64,000 nucleotides of DNA from Lacticaseibacillus saniviri JCM 17471 = DSM 24301 (GTDB taxonomy: Bacteria > Bacillota > Bacilli > Lactobacillales > Lactobacillaceae). Each line of letters opens with the position of its first letter. Positions within the stretch are counted from its first letter, which is position 1. The position numbers were made by a program, and so were the translations under genes. The notes under the pieces were generated by a model. That model saw only the letters and a program-made list of their open reading frames with translations. It did not search any database and had not been told where the DNA came from. This document shows, one piece after another, positions 47,965-56,536 of the stretch. The stretch is taken from the NCBI RefSeq assembly GCF_001311785.1, contig NZ_BBBX01000014.1, positions 1 to 64,000 on the forward strand, given 5' to 3'.

Positions 47965-48315
47965 GAGTGTGAACTCACACGTTTTGCCTGTGAGCACTAA
48001 CGGAACTGGCGTCAAATTGCGAATTTTGCAATTGGCGCTAGTTTTTGTTAGGCGGAACAGGCAGTGTGAGTGAACACGTTTAGAGCGCGACAAAAGACGG
48101 TTAAAACATGAGGATTAGCAATATTTTGGTCAGAATACGGTCTGTGTATTCGGACAAAATGAGCTAACCGGAGCGTTTTGGCTTTTGGAACGCGTTTAGA
48201 GCGTGACCAATCCCGGTTAGCAATCGAGTACTAACGGGCTTTGATGGACATGGCGTCCTGTGCCATGTGCGACAAGCGAGTTAGACGGAGATTGTTGGGA
48301 CTGGGAACGCGTTTA
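47965..48315. repeat. Intergenic hairpin-module cluster 6 (B, A, C)
   Basis: The most complete cluster: B (47965-48082, 118 bp), A (48083-48198, 116 bp) and C (48199-48315, 117 bp), all head-to-tail. The C module pairs CAATC/GATTG, CTAAC/GTTAG and ACATGGC/GCCATGT. It fills the gap between convergent pepC and gpmA, starting at the pepC stop. It can serve as the type example for all three modules. Confidence 0.9.
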
Positions 48316-48332
48316 GCGCGCAACCGCGAACC

Positions 48333-48375
48333 AAAAAAGCAGTGACAAACCGCGAAGGTTTGTCACTGCTTTTTT
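48333..48375. terminator. Bidirectional terminator with GTGACAAACC core
   Basis: AAAAAAGCAGTGACAAACC-GCGAA-GGTTTGTCACTGCTTTTTT is a perfect hairpin with A- and T-runs on both sides, between repeat cluster 6 and the gpmA stop. Confidence 0.9.
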
Positions 48376-48379
48376 GTGG

Positions 48380-49049
48380 TTATAGGTGTGCCTTATCGAT
48401 CAATTGCAGTTGATCGTCAAATGTATAGATGAGCGGCTGCGCATTACCGATTTCAACGCGGTCAATTTCATCATCAGGAATCGCTTCGATGAACTTCACC
48501 AACGCGCGAATGGTTGAACCATGGGCGACCAATAATTGATTATCTCCTGCTTTCAGACGTGGCGCTAATTCGTCAGTCCAATAAGGAACCAATCGCTCAC
48601 TCGCCATCTTGAGACTTTCACCACGAGGAATAATGGATGCAGGGAAACGGTGATAACGCCGACTGCGCGAAGGATGTGTCAGCAATGGTGGTACCTGAGC
48701 AAAACTCCGCCGCCACATTGCGACTTGATCGACGCCAAATAAGACTTTGGTTTCGTCTTTATTCAGACCACGTAGCGCCCCATAATGCCGTTCATTCAAG
48801 CGCCAACTCTTGGTGATGGGTAACCAATTTGTTCCAGTTCATCCTGAACCAAGTAAGCGGTCATGATAGCGCGTTTGAGCATTGACGTGTGAACATGTTC
48901 AAATGCCAATCCTGTCTGTGCCAGTGCTTGGCCCGCCGCATGAGCCTGCTCGATTCCCTTTTTGTCAAAGGCACATCTGACCAGCCTGTATATGTATTGG
49001 CAAAATTGGCCTCACTTTCACCGTGTCGCAATAAAACTAATTTGACCAC
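48380..49049 (-). CDS. gpmA: 2,3-bisphosphoglycerate-dependent phosphoglycerate mutase, two frameshift corrections
   Basis: A glycolytic phosphoglycerate mutase. [22 protein letters not shown] holds the phosphorylated His in [19 protein letters not shown] contains the substrate loop, and [14 protein letters not shown] the second His. Missing bases near 48958 (A-run five for six) and 48828 split it into three frames. Corrected length is 223 residues. The start is GTG 49049 with GAGGTGAG upstream. It is a core gene, and its broken state supports a sequence-error explanation. Confidence 0.93.
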
Positions 49050-49203
49050 GTTCTCACCTCTCATTGATTTTCACTTAAGTATAGCATTTTTCACGGGCGC
49101 AAGCGGACCTTACAGAATTGTCATTTACGGGCCTGCGTTTGTTCGCGATTTCAATGTTTGGCAGCCGGTCTTGCATGTAATATAGTTGGTGGAGGTGACA
49201 GAG

Positions 49204-49359
49204 ATGAAGCTATCAGCAAAACGTATTTTCGGGGCGGTTCTCGCAGCAGTCGTTGGTATTACCGGGATGACTTACTTGTTGGTCACCCACTACTTACAAC
49301 TGGGTCAACAGCAAGATTCAGCTTACGCAACCACTTACTATCAATCTGACGAAAAATAA
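49204..49359 (+). CDS. Small single-helix membrane or exported protein
   Basis: A 51-residue gene beginning MKLSAKRIFGAVLAAVVGIT, with GGAGGTGA five bases before its ATG. One hydrophobic helix covers about residues 9-27, followed by a polar tail with many Gln, Tyr and Ser (AYATTYYQSDEK). It could be a membrane anchor or uncleaved signal. It is followed at once by a strong terminator. I do not recognise a family. Confidence 0.6.
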   Translation: MKLSAKRIFGAVLAAVVGITGMTYLLVTHYLQLGQQQDSAYATTYYQSDEK

Positions 49360-49365
49360 ACATTC

Positions 49366-49412
49366 AAAAGGCTGTGACAACACCCACGCGGGGTCGTCAC
49401 AGCCTTATTTTT
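49366..49412. terminator. Bidirectional terminator with TGTGACAAC core
   Basis: AAGGCTGTGACAACACCC-ACGC-GGGGTCGTCACAGCCTT followed by ATTTTT, between the small gene and the convergent FAH gene. Confidence 0.85.
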
Positions 49413-49413
49413 C

Positions 49414-50226
49414 TTAATCTTGAATGGTGATATTCAGGCTGCCCAGCTGGTCAATCGCACTCACCAGCTTATCGCCTGGTTGCAGGAATTGTTGCGGGTC
49501 ACGCCCCACGCCCACACCACTTGGGGTGCCGGTAAAAATCACATCGCCTGCGACCAATTCAGTGACGCTCGATACATAGCTAATTAACGTTGGCACATCA
49601 AAAATCATTTGGTCCAGTGTGGCATGCTGCATCACCTGATCATTGACGCGCGTTTCAATCTGGAGTTGCCCCAACTCACTGATTTCGTCTGGTGTTGTTA
49701 CCCAAGGTCCCATGGGGCCATAGTTTTCAAATGACTTCCCCATTGAAAATTGCGGGGTGGCATTGGCAAATTGCACCGCCCGGTCGGATAAATCTTGACC
49801 AATCATATAGCCGGCAACATGCGTCAGTGCATCCGCCTTTGTGATATCACGGCCACCACGGCCAATCACAATCACCAACTCTGTTTCCCAGTCCGTCTTA
49901 TCGCCGTGCCGCTTGACAGTGACATTGGGTGCGGCCAAACTCGTCTGAAACTTGGTGAAGATACTGGGCACTTCGGGTAATTGGATATGGATCTCTTGTG
50001 AATGATCACGATAATTCATCCCCACCGCAAACACCTGTGTCGGCACCGGAATCGGCATCTGTAGTGCTGCCATATCCAGTGGATGGGCCGCTTCCAAGGT
50101 ATAGTGTGCCAGACCATTTTCAATCACTTCAAACACAGTCGCCGCTGATTGCACAATTTGGCCCACGACCGTATCGCCTTCAACTGTTATGGCCACGACC
50201 TGATTGTGATACATCCCTAATTTCAT
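49414..50226 (-). CDS. Fumarylacetoacetate hydrolase-family protein
   Basis: A 270-residue FAH-fold protein. Metal-binding residues are in VFAVGMNYRDHSQE, TDWETELVIVIGRGGRD and YMIGQDLSDRAVQF, and the tail GDVIFTGTPSGVGVGRDP is typical. Members open C-C bonds in beta-diketo acids, decarboxylate oxaloacetate, or act in aromatic degradation, so the substrate is not clear. It is monocistronic, flanked by terminators. The start ATG 50226 is behind a GGAGGCACC site. Confidence 0.88.
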   Translation of the reverse strand: MKLGMYHNQVVAITVEGDTVVGQIVQSAATVFEVIENGLAHYTLEAAHPLDMAALQMPIPVPTQVFAVGMNYRDHSQEIHIQLPEVPSIFTKFQTSLAAPNVTVKRHGDKTDWETELVIVIGRGGRDITKADALTHVAGYMIGQDLSDRAVQFANATPQFSMGKSFENYGPMGPWVTTPDEISELGQLQIETRVNDQVMQHATLDQMIFDVPTLISYVSSVTELVAGDVIFTGTPSGVGVGRDPQQFLQPGDKLVSAIDQLGSLNITIQD

Positions 50227-50282
50227 GATGGTGCCTCCTGTAACCGTTTTAACCTATTATAGGAGTGCAATCACATGAAGAC

Positions 50283-50329
50283 AAAAAGTTCCAGCACCAC
50301 CAACCATGCGGCCGGTACTGCTGGAACTG
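50283..50329 (-). terminator. Terminator after the EamA transporter gene
   Basis: AGTTCCAGCA...TGCTGGAACT with a run of T's on the minus strand. The present (frameshifted) reading frame runs through this hairpin, which is not expected for a real gene end. Confidence 0.75.
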
Positions 50330-50337
50330 AGTTGATT

Positions 50338-51314
50338 TTACAAATCGTGGACTGAATCTTTTTGTGCCAAGGCAACATCTTGTCGACACGTTCGATAAAG
50401 CTCTCGCCGACAAATGAAATGACGGAACCGAGCAAGATAATGACAATCCCGACAATGGTGAGCCCAGGAATGCGTTCGCCCAAGATGATAGCGGCCATGA
50501 TTGGTGCAAGGCCTGGCTTGATGAAGAACACCAGTGACGCTGTTGAGACATCAGAGCGCTCCATCGCGATGAAGTAAAAGGCAAACCCTAAACCGGTGAC
50601 CCCAATCCCAATATAAGCAAGCATTGGTAAGGAAGACCATGAAATTCCCTGAACAACTGGAATATTCACGAAGTCTTTGAGTCCCGGATTAGCCAGGGCC
50701 CGCGTCACAACAGGTAAGTGACTCAAACCAATACCGATCAACAGTTCAGCGGCACCGAACAAGAACGTAAAGGTCGTCATCACAATCCCGTTATAGTGAT
50801 ATTTTTGTGAACCCCAACGAGAAATGATACTATATAAGCCAAAAGTAATGGCTGATATCACAGCAAGACTCAAGCCAAATGGATTCGTGAGATGTGCTGG
50901 ATTAATGATAATCAATAAGCCGATAACCGAGATCACCACTGAGATGATGCTGGTTCGACTCAACGTCTCGTGCAACAAGATATATGAGAATAAGAGCGCG
51001 AAGACGGGGTTGCAAGAGAACAAGACAGCAACCGTAGCCGCTGGCGCATTTTCAACCGCCAGCTGGAAGAAGGTCATACTGACAATTACACACACGAATC
51101 CTGTCAGTGCAAAAATCCCCCAGTGCGGTAGAATCCGCAGTTGATGTTGCCGCAAAAACTTCATTGCCAGCGGTAATAACACTAATCCGCCGATTAAGAA
51201 GCGCAAAAAGTTGAGTTGTAGTGCTGAAAAAGTGCCTCCTGCCAGTTTCAGAACAATCTCCATTGAACTGAACAAGAAGGTTGACATTACAATGTATCCG
51301 ATCGTTTTTCTCAC
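50338..51314 (-). CDS. EamA-family (DMT) transporter, one frameshift at the C-terminus
   Basis: A ten-helix drug/metabolite transporter made of two EamA repeats (about residues 5-135 and 150-290). Substrates of this family are amino acids, sugars or metabolites and cannot be told here. The frame as given ends at 50271 and encodes a terminator hairpin. Restoring one A near 50366 (five for six) gives the natural end WHKKDSVHDL with TAA at 50338-50340 and a length of 325. The start is GTG 51314. It is divergent from the LtrA gene. Confidence 0.85.
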
Positions 51315-51452
51315 GTCAGCCAGTCCAATCTATTATGTAATTTACAATATTCAGTATAGCACTTTCAGAAATTATGCGGGCCAAAGCGTTTAAAATCGGC
51401 CTTTGAATTTACTTGTAACATCAATAATATTTTGAAAGAATGTGATTTCATC

Positions 51453-52550
51453 ATGCAACAAACTGAAAAACCGGTTTCGATGCCGGAGCTTTTTTATGAT
51501 CTCATCTTTGCTTATGCAATTGGCCGCATGACTCAGACACTCGCGATGCCAACCCATGGCGTGATTTCCTGGCTCAATCTGGGTGAATTCTTGATGATGT
51601 TCCTCGTCTTTTGGACGGTGTGGACTTATCAAACCGTTTTTGCCAATCGCTTCTTCACCGGTCAGTTCTGGTCGCAGCTCTTCATGGCCGCAGATATGTT
51701 TCTGGTCACCTACCTCTCGACGGCCCTCAACGTTGACTTTGCCGCCACCAAGGTTGCGTTTCAACTGAGCACAGCACTGCTGTTATTGAGTGTTGCGATA
51801 CAATATGCCATCGCGGCCAAGGCAACACCCAATCCGCTGAGTCGCCCACTGATAACGATTCTGAGTCTCAGTGGTGGTTTCGCCCTCATCTCTTTGCTTC
51901 CCAGTAACTATGCGGTTTCATTTGGCATCTTCTTCACCGGTATCATCATCGCGGCTTTCTCACCACTGTTGTTTGCCAATCGGTTTGCAGCCTTGCCGAC
52001 TGATTTCCCCCACCTCACCGAACGCTACTCACTGCTCACCTTACTGATTTTCGGTGAAGCAGTAATTGCCATCGCTGAAACCTTACATCACGAATTCGGC
52101 ATCGCACAGTTCTTTTTCTTCGCGATAATCGTCTTACTCTTCGTGATGTACATTCTGGTTTATGAACGCGGCATCGATCGCCATCGTCAAACGGCGGGTC
52201 TGGTTACCATCCATATTCATTACCCCTTGCTGATCAGTATTCTCGCGCTGGCAACCTTCATTCGCCTCTATCTGAGTCATGAATTGAATCCGCAATGGTA
52301 CTGGTTAGGCAGTGTGCTCGCACTGGCTGGTTTCTTATTCAGTCTTGCCATATACCTGCACGCGTATCGGCGACCACAAGTCGATATCGGTTTTAAACGC
52401 TTCTTTTATTTTGGCTTCACGATTTTGCTATTTGCTGTTTACAGCTTCGTCACGATGGGTATTCCACTACTCAATCTGCTCGGGCTCACCGCTTATCTGA
52501 TTGCAAATAACCTATACTACTGGCAATTTATTTTGTCAGAACGCAACTAA
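51453..52550 (+). CDS. Low-temperature requirement A (LtrA)-family membrane protein
   Basis: About 365 residues and ten membrane helices with the LtrA-type N-terminus (VSMPELFYDLIFAYAIGRMT) and YSLLTLLIFGEAVIAIAET. The family name comes from a Listeria gene needed for growth in the cold, but the biochemical role is unclear. I prefer ATG 51453 over an earlier TTG at 51432, as it begins the family alignment. The ribosome site is weak. It is upstream of a small gene and divergent from the EamA transporter. Confidence 0.8.
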   Translation: MQQTEKPVSMPELFYDLIFAYAIGRMTQTLAMPTHGVISWLNLGEFLMMFLVFWTVWTYQTVFANRFFTGQFWSQLFMAADMFLVTYLSTALNVDFAATKVAFQLSTALLLLSVAIQYAIAAKATPNPLSRPLITILSLSGGFALISLLPSNYAVSFGIFFTGIIIAAFSPLLFANRFAALPTDFPHLTERYSLLTLLIFGEAVIAIAETLHHEFGIAQFFFFAIIVLLFVMYILVYERGIDRHRQTAGLVTIHIHYPLLISILALATFIRLYLSHELNPQWYWLGSVLALAGFLFSLAIYLHAYRRPQVDIGFKRFFYFGFTILLFAVYSFVTMGIPLLNLLGLTAYLIANNLYYWQFILSERN

Positions 52551-52574
52551 GCGTATAATGAGAGGAATAAAGGG

Positions 52575-52868
52575 GTGGCAAATTTGAAAACATATGATGT
52601 AACATTCCACACGCTTGACGGCAAATCAATCATCAAGCGAAACGTCAACAGTGAACATAACAACGAACGTGTTTGGGAAGACGCGGTCGAACGCTTCGAC
52701 ACCGATCACTTGTTCATCCGCATGAATGACAAGACTTTGGTCAGCTTGCTGCGCAGTGCAATTGTCCGGATTGATATGACTGAACTCGAATCCGATCAAG
52801 AAAAGTCGCAAGATCGTCGCGATGAATTCCGCAACGCCATCTATACCTTGGGTCAGATGGGACTGTAA
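52575..52868 (+). CDS. Conserved-looking small cytosolic protein, unknown function
   Basis: A 97-residue acidic, soluble protein (AGAGG upstream of GTG 52575; an alternative start is TTG 52584). It has no membrane helix or signal peptide. The stretch DHLFIRMNDKTLVSLLRSAIVRIDMTEL looks like a beta-strand pair and helix. I do not recognise a family. It follows the LtrA gene by 24 bases and ends just before a bidirectional terminator. Confidence 0.6.
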   Translation: MANLKTYDVTFHTLDGKSIIKRNVNSEHNNERVWEDAVERFDTDHLFIRMNDKTLVSLLRSAIVRIDMTELESDQEKSQDRRDEFRNAIYTLGQMGL

Positions 52869-52885
52869 TCCCTAAGATTTCAATC

Positions 52886-52937
52886 AAAATAAGGCGCTAT
52901 GACAAGACCAATCAGGTTTTGTCATAGCGCCTTATTT
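52886..52937. terminator. Bidirectional terminator with TATGACAA core
   Basis: AAATAAGGCGCTATGACAA-GACC...GGT-TTTGTCATAGCGCCTTATTT lies between convergent genes. Confidence 0.85.
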
Positions 52938-52952
52938 CTTTGTTCTGAATCC

Positions 52953-53363
52953 TCACTGGGCGAAAGTCACTTCGGTCCGATGTCCTGGATGCGCCATCAG
53001 CCAATCCGCAAGCCGCTCACCAAGTACCTTTGCCATTGGCACTGCTGCCCGCATTTGTGCCGGTGTGATGTCATTTACATGCATGCCAGACACAATGATT
53101 GCATTGTTTTGTAAGGCTGGCTTAATAGCCTTAATCACAGGATTGATGAGCACTTTTTCTTGATGAACATGTCCAGGTCGACTCGGCATCGCAATGACTT
53201 CAGTCTGTCCCGTGTTATCCACAGTCATCACAACGCCATAGTGTGGCACGTCACCACCAATGACTTGAATCAACACGTCTAGACTCTGGCGTTCCAAGAT
53301 TGCCTTCATCGTATAGCCTTCACGCGTGATGGACGTTTCAAACGTGTTATCGTTGTCTTGCAT
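52953..53363 (-). CDS. lpdD: LpdD-like prenylated-flavin accessory protein of a UbiD decarboxylase
   Basis: A 136-residue protein matching the LpdD type found beside gallate decarboxylases. It has IGGDVPHYGVVMTV, an HxE-rich stretch PGHVHQEKVLINPV, and the NDITPAQMRAAVPMAKVLGE segment. LpdD is thought to help hand over or protect the prenylated FMN cofactor between UbiX and UbiD. It overlaps the ubiX end by 17 bases and is the last gene of ubiD-ubiX-lpdD. The exact role is inferred. Confidence 0.75.
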   Translation of the reverse strand: MQDNDNTFETSITREGYTMKAILERQSLDVLIQVIGGDVPHYGVVMTVDNTGQTEVIAMPSRPGHVHQEKVLINPVIKAIKPALQNNAIIVSGMHVNDITPAQMRAAVPMAKVLGERLADWLMAHPGHRTEVTFAQ

Positions 53364-53929
53364 GGCCTAACCCCTCCCACCGTGCGCTCACTGTATTTTC
53401 GAGCCTTAAGCTATCCAAAATTTTCATAATCGTGTGATTAATAATATCATCGATTGTCTTGGGGTGATTGTAGAAGGCTGGAATCGGTGGAATCACCGCG
53501 ACTCCCATCTTTGATAGCTTTAACATATTTTCAAGATGAATCTGATTGAAGGGGGATTCCCGCGGCACCACAATCAATTGTCGTTGTTCCTTCAATGTGA
53601 CATCTGCTGCGCGGGCAATCAAATTTTCTCCGATCCCAGTCGCCACTGTGGCAATTGTTTTCATACTTGCGGGTACGATGACCATGCCATCGTGAATAAA
53701 GCTGCCACTCGCAATAGCGGCCCCCAAGTCCTGATCAGAATAAGTCACATCAGCCAGTGACTTGACCTGAGTCTCGTTATATTGTGTTTGCTCGATGGCC
53801 AAGTTTTCTTTGGCCCAACGACTCATCACCAAATGAACTTCAACGTCAGCCATTGCGTGCAAAACTTCTAGCAAACGAATGCCATAGATGGTCCCACTTG
53901 CGCCTGAGATACCGACCACAATTTTTCAT
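53347..53929 (-). CDS. ubiX: Flavin prenyltransferase UbiX, one frameshift at the start
   Basis: UbiX makes prenylated FMN from FMN and dimethylallyl phosphate for UbiD enzymes. From VVGISGASGTIYGIRLLEVL on it is typical: SGSFIHDGMVIVPASMKTIA, RLIVVPRESPFNQIHLENM. ATG 53929 follows AAAGGGG, but the A-run is five long where four (MKIVVG) are needed, putting the start out of frame. Corrected length is 193 residues. It lies 18 bases downstream of ubiD. Confidence 0.92.
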
Positions 53930-53947
53930 ATGTGCCCCTTTTCCAAT

Positions 53948-55421
53948 TTAGTCCAAATACTTTTGCCAATCTGAGATTTCTTTGAATGCGGCCCGCTTGA
54001 ATGTGTCGCGCATGTCGTAAGGAACTGTGCCGTCTAGTACCAACTTTGAGCTCATACCACGAATTCGAATGCGCGCGGGATCATATTCCGGTAATTCGGA
54101 GGGGTCGAGCGGATGATTCCGCATGCCTTCGAGGACCATGATGTCACGATCGGCTTGGAACCGTGTGTTGATTGTCCACATCACATCGTTCCAATCAAAG
54201 ATATCCACATCTTCATCCACTAGAATAACTGTCTTAAGCTCTTTGAATGCTGAAAAGGCCAACAGTGCTGCTTGGCGTTGAATCCCTTCATCGGCTTCAT
54301 TGTCCTTGTGAATCTGCATAATCGTCATGAGCTTGCCACCACCTGCAGGCGCATTATAAACATTCAATACTTTGCCTGGAATCGCCCGGTCAACCAGATT
54401 CAGTATCGATGCTTCGGTTGGAATGCCCGCCATCGAAACATGTTCTTCAGAAGGGCCAATCGTTGTTTGCACAATTGGACGATCCTGTCGATGCGTCACG
54501 GCTTTAACTTTGACCACATTCACAGCGGGATTGGCTGTGCCGTTATAACCTGGAAATTCAGGCATCGCATAGCCTGTGTTCGTATTGATATCCTCTTGCA
54601 TCGTCTGATTCGGCATGATTTCGGCTTCAATAATCCATTCGGAACGGGCAATGCCTAATGCATCAACGGCAACACCGGGCACAACTTGAACCGGTTCATT
54701 ACGTAATGCACCGGCAACCTGCAATTCGTTATACCCCAGTGGTGTGGTTGGTGGCTCAAATGTGGCACCGATGGTAATTGCGGGGTCCAAGCCAATATTA
54801 ATGGTGATTGGCATCGGCTTGTTCTGGGCCTCATATGCTTTCAAAAAGCACCGATATGCCGGCCGCCTGGCATGATATACATACCGATGGTGTCTTTATC
54901 CTCCAAGACCATCCGGTGAATGGTGACATCGCTCTGCTGATGATCCATACTATGACCGTACACAACGCCCATGGTGATATAGGGCCCAGCATCTTCCGGT
55001 GTGTTGGTCGGAGCGGCAAGTAATTCGCGAATATCAAATCCGGATCTGAGGCCAAATGCACCACTTCTTGTGCTGGTGCCTGTGACTTGTCGACCTGAAC
55101 GGGTGCAACGGGATGCAAGACAGCTTCATTCAACATCTGACCCAACGTCTTGTAGTCATGGTGCAAGATTTGACCGACGCGTTTGCGTGAAGCCTGCAAT
55201 CCAATAAGCACACGGCTATTAGGGAATCCCTTAACGTTGTTAAACATCATGGTTGGTCCTTCTGTCGTTGGCCGCTTAACGGTCCCACCGGCGCCAATAT
55301 AGCGATAAACACCAGCTAGATCCGCATTGGGATCAATCTCGACATCCGTTTCGTGATACTGTCCTGGAACATCTTTAATTTCTTTGAGTACTTTTCTTAA
55401 ATCATATAGTTCATTCACCAT
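53948..55421 (-). CDS. lpdC: UbiD-family non-oxidative decarboxylase (gallate decarboxylase LpdC-like), two frameshift corrections
   Basis: This prenyl-FMN decarboxylase of about 491 residues is broken by two missing bases (near 55030 and 54843). Motifs are TPEDAGPYITMG (after correction), GPSEEHVSMAGIPTEASIL, DEDVDIFDWNDVMW and the HPLDPSE stretch. The nearest functional match is LpdC of tannin/gallate degradation, because LpdD is next door. Phenolic acids such as gallate or protocatechuate are likely substrates. The start is ATG 55421 behind AGGAGG. A LysR-type gene lies upstream. Confidence 0.85.
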
Positions 55422-55490
55422 GAATAAGCCTCCTATTTGCTCACTTGTTGATACCTTCATTATGAGAGGCAGTCAGCTGGTGAACAATTC

Positions 55491-55538
55491 AAACAAAAGC
55501 CCGATGTATTCCAATATGGAATACATCGGGCTTTTGTT
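55491..55538. terminator. Terminator between lysR and lpdC
   Basis: AAAAGCCCGATGTATTCC-A-TA-GGAATACATCGGGCTTTTGTT is a near-perfect hairpin that overlaps the lysR stop. It would stop lysR transcription ahead of lpdC. Confidence 0.85.
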
Positions 55539-56431
55539 AAATCGATTGATTGGCAAAATGCCAAAAGGTATCAATGGCCTGCGAATGCTTATTGCGTTGT
55601 TTGACAAATGCTAAGTGACTGTATGCCTTGGGTTCAATCGGGATGGCCACCACGTTTTATAGTTGGTCAGATCAAATGATTTACGCATCATAATCGAGAC
55701 TCCCACGCCGCGATTGAGCATGCCTAAAATCAAATCGATTCTTCGACCTTCATACGTAATCTGCGGCGTAATGCCGGCCTGCATGAGCATTGTTTTCACT
55801 GGATCAAACAGATTAGTCGCCGAATCCAACAGCAAAAATGATTCATGTACCAGCATTTCAAGCTTCACACTTGCTTGCGCGGCTAACCGATTGGATTTTG
55901 GCATCAAAATAACAAAGTAATCCTCTTCATTGATTAACGCCGTATATTTTGCCTGAATGGGATGAAAGAGGCGGGTGAAGATAATGTCCGCTCGATCATG
56001 GGTCAGAGCCGACTCGAGTTGATCCGTTTCGACTTCACTGAACTTCAAGTTGATGTCGGGATATTTTTGGTGAATTCTGTAATGATCTTGAACGCTTGGT
56101 ACTGAGAAATCGATGGGATCCCCTTGATGACTAAAGTTTGCTCGGATGCTAAGCGCTGTGCTGCCACTTTGTCAGCTAACACTTGTGTTTCAGCAAGAAC
56201 ACGCTTCACTGCCGGCAACACTGCTTCACCGGCCGCCGTTAAAGTCACTTGACGGTGAGCGCGAGTGAATAGCTTAATGCCCCATTCCTTTTCTAACGCC
56301 ATAATCTGTTTTGAGACCGTTGCTTGTGTCGAGAAAATACGTGCTGCAGTCTCACTGTAGTTCTTGGTCGTTGCTAAATCCACAAATGTTGCTAATTTTT
56401 GAGTATCCACACTCTCTTGTCCTCTCATCAA
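55537..56431 (-). CDS. LysR-family regulator, two frameshift corrections
   Basis: A LysR-type regulator with HTH ETAARIFSTQATVSKQIMALEKEW and a substrate-binding domain (EVETDQLESALTHDRADIIF, GITPQITYEGRRIDLILGM). Missing bases near 56085 and 55655 move the middle and the last about 40 residues (VAIPIEPKAYSHLAFVK..) into other frames. Corrected it ends at TAA 55537-55539, 298 residues. It is placed to control the lpdC-ubiX-lpdD operon, probably in response to the phenolic substrate, though it may also act on the glycerate genes upstream. Confidence 0.87.
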
Positions 56432-56468
56432 TCCACGTACCGCTATTCTAACACAGGCAAACGGACAC

Positions 56469-56510
56469 TAAAAAAGCAGTTGTAGAAATCAATTTCCACA
56501 ACTGCTTTCA
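56469..56510 (-). terminator. Terminator after glycerate kinase
   Basis: GCAGTTGTGGAAAT...ATTTCTACAACTGC followed by TTTTTT on the minus strand, between garK and lysR. Confidence 0.85.
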
Positions 56511-56536
56511 TATTATCTAGCAATAAAAGCTGCCAA

